Below are positions 1-5,446 of a stretch of DNA of 8,951 nt, one piece after another. The position numbers and the translations under genes were made by a program. The DNA lies in assembly GCA_905205195.1 (NCBI GenBank), contig CAJLCS010000076.1:1-8951 (forward strand), written 5' to 3'. Numbering within the stretch: the first letter of the stretch is position 1; every line of letters starts with the position of its first letter. This DNA is from an uncultured Eubacteriales bacterium. Lineage in GTDB: Bacteria; Bacillota; Clostridia; Oscillospirales; Oscillospiraceae. Below the pieces are notes generated by a model. That model was not told where the DNA came from. It made no database searches and worked only from the letters and a program-made list of their open reading frames with translations.

Positions 1-1
1 A

Positions 2-91
2 GGCTTGCTGGCGCAAGTCAAGGACGATAACGCAGCGAAAGGCGTGCTGGAACGTTCCGCGGGCATGTGTGTCCTTGTCAAGCGACGCTAA
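2..91 (+). CDS. 3' end of an unidentified upstream gene (partial)
   Basis: The frame is open from the window edge to a TAA at 89-91, giving 29 C-terminal residues that end in SAGMCVLVKRR. The stop overlaps the first bases of the AAGGAGG ribosome site of the next gene. That is a typical operon junction and supports this as the true frame. The tail is too short to assign a family, and I do not recognise it. No terminator lies between it and the MarR gene, so the two are probably co-transcribed. Confidence 0.55.
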   Translation, partial: GLLAQVKDDNAAKGVLERSAGMCVLVKRR

Positions 92-96
92 GGAGG
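90..96 (+). promoter_or_regulatory. Ribosome binding site that sets the MarR start
   Basis: AAGGAGG at 90-96 lies 7 bases before ATG 104. It lies only 1 base before the alternative in-frame GTG at 98, which is too close. The ATG is therefore the better start. Confidence 0.8.
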
Positions 97-103
97 AGTG
101 GAA

Positions 104-550
104 ATGGAACGGCGCTTTCAGACCTTCACGGTTCTGGTATCGAAAATCAACCGCAGCATCAAGCGGATCAAAGCAGAGGAAATGGCGGAATTCCGGCTCA
201 AAGGCCCCCATGTGTCCTGCCTGTACTACCTGTATGTGGCGGGGCCGCTGACGGCGGCGGAGCTTTGCGACTGCTGCGAGGAGGACAAGGCCGCCATTTC
301 CCGCTCTCTGGAGTATCTGGAGGAAAACGGCTACCTGACCTGTGGCGACGGGGGCGGCAAGCGCTACAAGGCGCTGCTGCGTCTGACGGAAAAGGGACAG
401 TCGGTGGGCCGCCGGGTGTTGGAGAAAACGGAAGCTTTCGTCGCCGGGGCCAGCCGGGGGCTGACCGACGCGGAACGGGAAACCATGTATCAGGCGCTGA
501 CGAAAATCAGCGTCAATCTGGAACAGCTGAGTCAAGGAGAAGTACAATGA
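104..550 (+). CDS. MarR-family winged-helix transcriptional regulator
   Basis: This is a 148-residue protein, the usual size for MarR regulators, which bind palindromic DNA as dimers and often release it when a small ligand binds. An N-terminal helical region (about 1-45) leads into the winged-helix core. Residues 49-77 (LTAAELCDCC, then ISRSLEYLEENGYL) match the helix-turn-helix with its recognition helix. A glycine-rich wing, GDGGGKRYKALLRLTEKG, covers about 81-98. The C-terminal helices would form the dimer interface. Cysteines cluster at about 55-58 near the DNA-binding helices, so redox or metal sensing is possible but unproven. The stop overlaps the degV start as ATGA, so translation of the two is probably coupled. 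The ligand and targets cannot be read from the sequence. A fatty-acid-linked role like that of FabT is an inference from the DegV neighbour. Confidence 0.9.
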   Translation: MERRFQTFTVLVSKINRSIKRIKAEEMAEFRLKGPHVSCLYYLYVAGPLTAAELCDCCEEDKAAISRSLEYLEENGYLTCGDGGGKRYKALLRLTEKGQSVGRRVLEKTEAFVAGASRGLTDAERETMYQALTKISVNLEQLSQGEVQ

Positions 551-1389
551 GCGTACGAATTATTACGGATTCCACGGTGGATCTGCCGGAAAGCAAGCGG
601 CAGGCCGTGACGGCGGTGCCGCTGCCGGTGCGGTTCGGCGACGAGGAATTTCTGGACGGCGTGACGCTGACCAAGCGGCAGTTTTACGAAAAGCTGGCGC
701 AAAGCGATGCGCTGCCCACCACCAGTCAGGCCTCACCGGCCTCCTTTCAGAAGGTGTTCGAGGAGGTGACCCGGGCCGGGGACACGGCGGTGGTGATTAC
801 CCTGTCGTCCAAGCTTTCCGGCACCTATCAGAGCGCCTGCCTGGCGGCGGAGGACTACCCGGGGATTTTTGTGGTGGACAGTCAGTCCGCCTCCACCGGA
901 TCCGGGGTACTGGCGGAGCTGGCGCTGCGGCTGGCGGACGAGGGACGGACCGCGGCGGACATTGCGGCCACGCTGACGGAAAGACGGGGCGATATCTGCC
1001 TGATTGCCACGCTGGATACGCTGGAATACCTGAAAAAGGGCGGCCGGATTTCCAAAACCGTCGCTTTTGCCGGGGGCCTGCTGAACATTAAGCCGGTGAT
1101 TTCCATTACGGACGGCGCGGTGGTGCTGGAGGGGAAGGCCCGCGGCTCCCGGCAGGGCAACAATCTGCTGGTGCAGAAGATCCGGGAGTGGGGCGGCATC
1201 GATTTTGACCTTCCCATTCTGCTGGGCTACACCGGCCTGTCGGATGCACTGCTGGAAAAATATGTGGAGGACAGCCAGGCCCTCTGGCAGGAGGCAGGCG
1301 GCGTGCCGGAATCGACGATGGTCTGCAGCGTCATCGGCACCCATGTCGGTCCCGGCGCGGTGGTGGCCAGCTTCTTCCGCAAGCATTGA
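547..1389 (+). CDS. DegV family protein (FakB-like fatty-acid-binding protein)
   Basis: The 280 residues match the normal family length. DegV/FakB proteins are cytoplasmic and bind a fatty acid. Characterised FakB members present it to the kinase FakA, which makes acyl-phosphate for phospholipid synthesis. Family signatures run in order: TDSTVDLP (7-14), PTTSQASPASF (57-67), LSSKLSGTYQSA (86-97), DTLEYLKKGGRIS (157-169), LLNIKPV (178-184) and IGTHVGPGAV (263-272). The Thr/Ser at 58-60 and the Ser of LSG (91) lie where FakB proteins hydrogen-bond the fatty-acid carboxylate. AAGGAGA at 534-540 precedes the ATG by 6 bases, and the start overlaps the MarR stop. A long open frame continues upstream of this ATG, but it lies antiphase over the MarR gene and is not coding. 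No FakA kinase gene is in the window, so the fatty-acid kinase role is likely but unproven. Confidence 0.93.
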   Translation: MSVRIITDSTVDLPESKRQAVTAVPLPVRFGDEEFLDGVTLTKRQFYEKLAQSDALPTTSQASPASFQKVFEEVTRAGDTAVVITLSSKLSGTYQSACLAAEDYPGIFVVDSQSASTGSGVLAELALRLADEGRTAADIAATLTERRGDICLIATLDTLEYLKKGGRISKTVAFAGGLLNIKPVISITDGAVVLEGKARGSRQGNNLLVQKIREWGGIDFDLPILLGYTGLSDALLEKYVEDSQALWQEAGGVPESTMVCSVIGTHVGPGAVVASFFRKH

Positions 1390-1404
1390 GAAAAAATGAA
1401 ATTC

Positions 1405-1449
1405 CGCCTTGCGGCAGCCTCCCTCGGGAAGGTGCCGCAAGGCGTTTTT
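1405..1449 (+). terminator. Bidirectional rho-independent terminator after degV
   Basis: A perfect 12-bp stem pairs CGCCTTGCGGCA (1405-1416) with TGCCGCAAGGCG (1433-1444). The loop can form a small inner hairpin. TTTTT follows at 1445-1449. On the other side AAAAAA at 1391-1396 supplies a T-rich tail for minus-strand transcription, so it can also end the converging acetyltransferase relic. Confidence 0.9.
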
Positions 1450-1458
1450 CCGTTTGCG

Positions 1459-1870
1459 TTAAAGCGTATGATAGTACAGGCAGATATTCTCGAAGGAACC
1501 GTCTTTCATCCGGAATGCCCTGGGAACCATGCCGATCCGGACAAAGCCAAGCCGCTCGTACAGATGCCTGGCATGGGGATCGTTCTCCACCACGGCGTTG
1601 AACTGCAGGATGTGAAAGCCCAGCTTTTTTGCCTGTGCAAGGCAGTCCAGAACCAGCTTTTCGCCGATGTGCCTGCCCCGGCACCCGGCATCCACGGCAT
1701 AGCTCGCATTGGAGTTACCGCCCAGACGCCCGATGCCGTTCGGATGCAGGATATACAGTCCGACGACGGCTCCGTTTTTCTACCGTCATTTCTACCAAAA
1801 TCCCGTTGCTCCGGCCGGGGGGCAAGCCCGGTGACAGCGTTCCTGCGGCGTCTTTCCCATACAAAACGCG
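1459..1870 (-). pseudogene. GNAT-family N-acetyltransferase relic: frameshifted and N-terminally truncated
   Basis: Read on the minus strand, the lower part (from about 1778 down to the TAA at 1459-1461) encodes a clear GNAT C-terminal half: GAVVGLYILHPNGIGR, then NASYAVDAGCRGRHIGEKLV (the acetyl-CoA-binding loop), HILQFNAVVEND, and LYERLGFVRIGMVPRAF. Its frame is closed just upstream by TAG, TGA and TAG codons. The homologous sequence continues in another frame (about 1870 to 1780) as YGKDAAGTLSPGLPPGRSNG followed by ILVEMTVE. The two frames meet at a run of five A (plus-strand T at 1775-1779). Removing one A would join them. Above 1870 that frame meets TAA and TGA, and about 30-50 expected N-terminal residues are missing. 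The frameshift alone could be a sequencing error, but the missing N-terminus argues for a decayed gene. No start codon with a ribosome site was found. GNAT enzymes move an acetyl group from acetyl-CoA to an amine; the substrate here is unknown. Confidence 0.75.
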
Positions 1871-1879
1871 TTATTGTCA

Positions 1880-1908
1880 TTGCTTTCGCAAGCCGTTCGT
1901 GGTATTCT
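1880..1908 (+). promoter_or_regulatory. Sigma-A-type promoter for asnA
   Basis: A -35 TTGCTT (1880-1885) and a -10 TATTCT (1903-1908) are separated by 17 bp, with predicted transcription start near 1915. The leader to the asnA ATG would be only about 20 bases, leaving no room for a T-box or other riboswitch. An overlapping TTGTCA at 1874-1879 gives a 23-bp spacer and is less likely to be the -35. Confidence 0.6.
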
Positions 1909-1935
1909 ATAGGAAACCACGAAGGAGAGAGCAAA

Positions 1936-2946
1936 ATGGAAAACCGAGTCATTATCCCTGCGGGCTACCGGCCTCTGCTGGATGAATACGATACCCAGCG
2001 GGCCATTGCCTTTATCAAAGAAACCTTTCAGGAGGAATTTTCCGAGGCACTGAACCTAAAGCGCGTCTCCGCGCCGCTGTTTGTGACGGAGGAATCGGGC
2101 CTGAACGACAATCTTAACGGCTATGAGCGGCCCGTGACCTTTGATATCCCCGCCGTGGGCGAGGCGGCCCAGGTGGTCCACTCGCTGGCCAAGTGGAAGC
2201 GGCTGGCGCTGAAGCGGTACCATTTCAGCGTGGGCAACGGCCTGTACACGGACATGAACGCCATCCGCCGGGACGAAGCGCTGGACAATCTCCACTCGAT
2301 CTATGTGGATCAGTGGGACTGGGAAAAGGTCATTACGGCGGAAAACCGGAATCCGGACTATCTGAAGCTGATTGTCCGGTCGATTGTCCGGGCCATCTGC
2401 AATACTAACGACCGGCTGCAGGCCCGCTATCCCCAGCTGCGGACGGTGCTTTCCCGGGAGACGGCGTTTATCACCACCCAGGAGCTGGAGGACCGCTACC
2501 CGGCGCTGACGCCCCATGAGCGGGAAAACGCCTTCGTCCGGGAGCATCCCACGGCCTGCCTGATGCAGATCGGCGGCAAGCTCCGCTCCGGTCGGCCCCA
2601 CGACGGCCGGGCACCGGATTACGACGACTGGACCCTGAACTGCGACCTGCTTTTCTGGGATGAGGTCCTGGGCCGGGCGCTGGAGATTTCCTCCATGGGC
2701 ATCCGGGTGGACCCGGCGGCGCTGGACCGGCAGCTGCGGGAAAGCGGCTGCGATGACCGGCGGAATCTGCCGTTCCATCGGATGCTGCTGGCGGGGGAAC
2801 TGCCGCTGACCATCGGCGGCGGCATCGGCCAATCCCGGCTGAGTATGCTGATGATGGGCTGCGCCCATATCGGCGAGGTCCAGTGCGGCATCTGGGACCG
2901 GGAAACGGTGGAAACCTGCGAGCGCGCCGGAATCCGGCTGCTGTAA
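1936..2946 (+). CDS. asnA: Aspartate--ammonia ligase (asparagine synthetase A)
   Basis: This cytoplasmic enzyme makes asparagine from aspartate, ammonia and ATP through an aspartyl-AMP intermediate. Its fold resembles the catalytic core of class II aminoacyl-tRNA synthetases. At 336 residues it is close to E. coli AsnA (330). Recognisable AsnA segments are SGLNDNLNGYERPV (54-67), VHSLAKWKRLAL (81-92), TDMNAIRRDE (105-114), HSIYVDQWDWE (120-130), GRPHDGRAPDYDDW (219-232), LEISSMGIRVD (249-259) and GGGIGQSRL (294-302). The last is the class II motif 3-like ATP-binding element. AAGGAGA at 1922-1928 precedes the ATG by 7 bases. A nif3-like gene follows after 42 bases with no terminator between, so the two probably form an operon. 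The sequence looks intact, with all main motifs present. Confidence 0.97.
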   Translation: MENRVIIPAGYRPLLDEYDTQRAIAFIKETFQEEFSEALNLKRVSAPLFVTEESGLNDNLNGYERPVTFDIPAVGEAAQVVHSLAKWKRLALKRYHFSVGNGLYTDMNAIRRDEALDNLHSIYVDQWDWEKVITAENRNPDYLKLIVRSIVRAICNTNDRLQARYPQLRTVLSRETAFITTQELEDRYPALTPHERENAFVREHPTACLMQIGGKLRSGRPHDGRAPDYDDWTLNCDLLFWDEVLGRALEISSMGIRVDPAALDRQLRESGCDDRRNLPFHRMLLAGELPLTIGGGIGQSRLSMLMMGCAHIGEVQCGIWDRETVETCERAGIRLL

Positions 2947-2988
2947 CGCGAAAAAGACGGAATCAATCAAATAACGGAGGGAAATCAC

Positions 2989-3780
2989 ATGAAAGCAAGA
3001 GAAATCATGGAGGAGCTGTTTTCCTGGGCGGAAAACGCGGATTTTGACCGGACCTGCGATACCTGCAAGGCCGGAGATCCGGAGCAGGAAGTGACGAAGG
3101 TGGCCGTGTCCATGTTTGCCACGCCGGACATCGTCCGGAAGGCGGCGGCCTCCGGCGCCCAGCTGCTGATTGTCCACGAGCCGACCTACTATAACCACTG
3201 GGACGACCATTCCGACGATCCCCAGGAGCAGGAAAAGCGGCGGCTGATTCAGGCGTCCGGCCTGACGGTGTACCGCTACCACGATCACGCCCACGCGGCG
3301 GTGCCGGATCTGATCGGCGCGGGGGAATTCGAGGCCATCGGCCTGCCGGGGACGGCCTGGTGCGTTGATTCCAAGGACCATGTCCGCTACACGCTGGAGC
3401 AGCCCATTACTCCCCGGGAGCTGGCCCGGCGGATGGAGCAGCGGATGGGTCTGCACCATGTGCGGATTGCCGGTGCGGCGGATGAGCCCTGCACGGTGCT
3501 GTCCGGGATGTTCGGCACGCCTGCCGGGGTGCTGGAGGAGATTCAGAGCGAGAGCAGCGAAATCGTTCTGACCGGCGAAATCTGCGAATGGGCGCTGGGC
3601 GAATATGTGCGGGACGCGGCCCAGCTGGGCAAGCGGAAGGCCCTTCTGGTCATGAGCCACATCGGCTCCGAGCGGGACGGAATGCGCTATGTTGCGAAGC
3701 AAATTTCCCGCCGTTTCCCGGCGCTGACGACGGAGTATCTGGAATGCGGCGAGGTGTACACCTACACGGACTGCGATTGA
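2989..3780 (+). CDS. Nif3-like dinuclear metal centre protein
   Basis: The 263 residues fit the short Nif3/YbgI class, which lacks the central PII-like insertion and forms hexameric rings with a two-metal site facing the interior. The biochemical role of the family is unsettled. Likely metal ligands are H63 in LLIVHEPTYYNHWD, the H98-D99-H100 cluster in YRYHDHAHA, and H224 with E228 in MSHIGSERDGM. This HxxxE element and the C-terminal region LECGEVYTY are typical. The first motif reads HEP where most members have HHP, so one usual histidine is replaced by E64. GGAGG at 2976-2980 lies 8 bases before the ATG. The gene follows asnA by 42 bases and precedes a terminator, so it is probably the last gene of the asnA operon. 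Nothing in the sequence ties it to asparagine synthesis. Confidence 0.88.
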   Translation: MKAREIMEELFSWAENADFDRTCDTCKAGDPEQEVTKVAVSMFATPDIVRKAAASGAQLLIVHEPTYYNHWDDHSDDPQEQEKRRLIQASGLTVYRYHDHAHAAVPDLIGAGEFEAIGLPGTAWCVDSKDHVRYTLEQPITPRELARRMEQRMGLHHVRIAGAADEPCTVLSGMFGTPAGVLEEIQSESSEIVLTGEICEWALGEYVRDAAQLGKRKALLVMSHIGSERDGMRYVAKQISRRFPALTTEYLECGEVYTYTDCD

Positions 3781-3783
3781 TCA

Positions 3784-3819
3784 AAAACGGGCGGCCTGGA
3801 AATCCATGCCGCCCGTTTT
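3784..3819 (+). terminator. Rho-independent terminator of the asnA-nif3 unit
   Basis: An 8-bp GC stem pairs CGGGCGGC (3788-3795) with GCCGCCCG (3808-3815). It is extended by AAAA/TTTT pairs, and the TTTT at 3816-3819 forms the tail. It starts only a few bases after the nif3 stop. Confidence 0.88.
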
Positions 3820-3830
3820 CGTCAAAATGA

Positions 3831-3884
3831 CGGAAAATAATCGGAAACGGTACCGATACTGATGAAAATGATACCTACCATCGG
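3831..3884 (+). promoter_or_regulatory. Possible operator region upstream of the MFS promoter
   Basis: Several short symmetric elements sit here. ATCGG (3840-3844) pairs with CCGAT (3853-3857), which pairs again with ATCGG (3880-3884). A perfect CGGTACCG palindrome is at 3848-3855. CGGAAA repeats at 3831 and 3842, 11 bp apart, about one helical turn. This would suit a regulator binding upstream of the -35. The arms are short and could arise by chance. No regulator gene is adjacent. Confidence 0.3.
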
Positions 3885-3897
3885 CGAAATCCCGGTA

Positions 3898-3925
3898 TTG
3901 ACATTCCATGAATCCTCACTATAAT
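3898..3925 (+). promoter_or_regulatory. Consensus sigma-A promoter for the MFS gene
   Basis: A perfect TTGACA (3898-3903) and a perfect TATAAT (3920-3925) are separated by 16 bp. Predicted transcription start is near 3932, giving a leader of about 70 bases before the ATG. I saw no convincing riboswitch or attenuator in that leader. Confidence 0.88.
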
Positions 3926-4003
3926 AATGCTGCGAACGATGACTCTGCCCGTGCGGTACACAGAATTTCACTGCGATAACGTCAGAAACGGAGGCTGGGT
4001 GCT

Positions 4004-5332
4004 ATGAGTACCATGAAACAGCTTTATGTCCGATCCGGTTGGCATTCCATTTTTAATCTGACGGACCAGGGGGCAAAAGCCCGGTCCAGCCTGCTGGCTG
4101 CCACCATTGTGCAGGGTGTGGTCGGCGGATTTTCCGGCGGTATTTTCTACACCGGCCTGCTGGTGGGATACGGCATCAACATCGTCAATATTTCCATTAT
4201 TACGGTGGTGCCCTATATCGCCAGCCTGTTCACGCTGTTTGCACCCTATATTCTGGAGCGGTTCCCCCAGCGGCGCGTGATTCTGTCCGTGACGCGGGTC
4301 GCCTACTACACGGTGAATATTCTGGGCATTACGCTGCTGCCGCAGCTGATTCACAGCGATACGGGGCGAACATGGGGCCTGATTTGTATTGTCTTTCTGG
4401 CCAATACGATCAATTTCCTGTTTTCTCCGGGCTATTCGCCCTGGCACATGACGTATATCACGCCGGAGGTCCGCAATCCCTATTTTACCTCCACCACGCT
4501 GGTTTCCAACGTGTCGTCCAGCCTGGTGCTGATTCTGGCCAGTATCGTCACCGATAAGCTGGAGGGGCAGGCCCAGCTGGATCTGATTATTACGTTCCGC
4601 TATCTGGCCTTTGCGGTGGCCATGCTGGACGTGTATTTCCTGCAAAAGCCCGGCGAGCCGGAGTACAAGGTTACCTCGGCCCGGCCGTCGCTGCTGGATA
4701 TTTTCCGGTTGCCGCTGTCCAACAAGAAGTTCCGGCGGACCATGCTGATTTACGGGCTGTATGCGGCGCTGGCCAACCTGCCGAACTCGGTGCTGAATGC
4801 CTGGCTTCTGGAGGATGTGCATACGGGGTATTTTTACATCAATGTGATTAACTCCCTGTATGCCGTGGGCATTGTGGCCACGTCCCATTTCTGGAGCCGC
4901 TTTTCCCAGAAATGGGGAACCTTCCGCACCCTGGCGTTCGCCATGCTGGCCCATGCGCCGACCTGCATTGCCTACGGCTTTGTCAATGCGGCCAACTTCA
5001 TGTGGCTGCTGACGACCATCCGGCTGATTCAGCACGCCCTGGGCATGATGGTGACGTTTTCGGTCAACAACCTGATTTACATCAACCTGCCGAAGGAAGA
5101 TCAGACCAACTATATTTCCTTCTATATGATTGTGGGCAACCTGTCCACGTTTTTGGGAATGATGATCGGCACCTGGATTGTGGCGGGGATGGGCAGCCAG
5201 ACGCTGTCGATCTTCCGGGCAAGCATCAGCAGTGTGCCGTCGCTGGAGCTGCTGCAGGGCATCACCTATCTGTTCTATGCGGCGTTTATTCTGGCCATCC
5301 GGAAATCGGTGGAGCCGGATCAGATTCGGTAA
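4004..5332 (+). CDS. Major facilitator superfamily permease, substrate unknown
   Basis: This is a 442-residue integral membrane protein with about 12 hydrophobic segments in two halves, joined by a polar central stretch (about 214-244, KPGEPEYKVTSARPS and LSNKKFRR). The loop after the second segment, ERFPQRR (85-91), sits where MFS motif A normally lies but matches it only loosely. A conserved-looking intracellular loop LPKEDQTNYISFY (362-374) precedes segment 10. Secondary transporters of this superfamily move small solutes using ion gradients. No residue seen here fixes the substrate or direction. GGAGG at 3990-3994 is 9 bases before ATG 4004; a second in-frame ATG at 4013 is farther from it. 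The gene has its own consensus promoter and its own strong terminator, so it is monocistronic. It might export or import a metabolite, drug or lipid precursor, and context does not decide. Confidence 0.88.
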   Translation: MSTMKQLYVRSGWHSIFNLTDQGAKARSSLLAATIVQGVVGGFSGGIFYTGLLVGYGINIVNISIITVVPYIASLFTLFAPYILERFPQRRVILSVTRVAYYTVNILGITLLPQLIHSDTGRTWGLICIVFLANTINFLFSPGYSPWHMTYITPEVRNPYFTSTTLVSNVSSSLVLILASIVTDKLEGQAQLDLIITFRYLAFAVAMLDVYFLQKPGEPEYKVTSARPSLLDIFRLPLSNKKFRRTMLIYGLYAALANLPNSVLNAWLLEDVHTGYFYINVINSLYAVGIVATSHFWSRFSQKWGTFRTLAFAMLAHAPTCIAYGFVNAANFMWLLTTIRLIQHALGMMVTFSVNNLIYINLPKEDQTNYISFYMIVGNLSTFLGMMIGTWIVAGMGSQTLSIFRASISSVPSLELLQGITYLFYAAFILAIRKSVEPDQIR

Positions 5333-5343
5333 AACGGAATAGC

Positions 5344-5379
5344 GCGGCCGGTTCCGTGAAGACGGAACCGGCCGCTTTT
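5344..5379 (+). terminator. Strong rho-independent terminator after the MFS gene
   Basis: A perfect 14-bp stem pairs GCGGCCGGTTCCGT (5344-5357) with ACGGAACCGGCCGC (5362-5375). The loop is GAAG and TTTT follows at 5376-5379. It insulates the MFS unit from the next promoter. Confidence 0.93.
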
Positions 5380-5386
5380 CTGCGCC

Positions 5387-5415
5387 TTGACCGAATCGGC
5401 GTTATGGTGTATAAT
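5387..5415 (+). promoter_or_regulatory. Sigma-A promoter for the LtaS-like/acyltransferase unit
   Basis: TTGACC (5387-5392) and TATAAT (5410-5415) are separated by the optimal 17 bp. Transcription should start near 5422, about 25 bases before the TTG start. The promoter lies just after the preceding terminator, so this two-gene unit is transcribed separately from the MFS gene. Confidence 0.85.
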
Positions 5416-5432
5416 AAGCGCGATTTTACATA

Positions 5433-5438
5433 GGGAGG
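5433..5438 (+). promoter_or_regulatory. Ribosome binding site that selects a TTG start
   Basis: GGGAGG at 5433-5438 is 8 bases before TTG 5447. It is only 1 base before an out-of-frame ATG at 5440. No ATG in the long coding frame lies near it, so TTG is the best-supported start. Confidence 0.75.
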
Positions 5439-5446
5439 AATGACCT

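Noticed and set aside
67..546. Upstream extension of the degV frame to an ATG at 67
   Set aside because: The extension runs antiphase through the whole MarR gene and resembles low-complexity shadow translation. ATG 547 has its own ribosome site and gives the normal DegV length.
1909..1935. Possible T-box or amino-acid riboswitch ahead of asnA
   Set aside because: The predicted leader is about 20 bases, too short for any known riboswitch.
1506..1952. Minus-strand frame of 148 codons overlapping the GNAT relic and the asnA start
   Set aside because: It shows none of the GNAT motifs, which lie in the two other minus-strand frames, and it begins inside asnA.
2056..3702. Very long minus-strand open frame (548 codons) opposite asnA and the nif3-like gene
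   Set aside because: It is antisense to two genes with clear family motifs, its composition (many Gln, His, Arg, Gly) is typical of GC-rich antisense frames, and it has no ribosome site or domain.
3968..5035. Minus-strand open frame of 355 codons opposite the MFS gene
   Set aside because: It covers the MFS promoter-proximal region antisense, and is Gln/Asn/His/Arg-rich with no recognisable domain.
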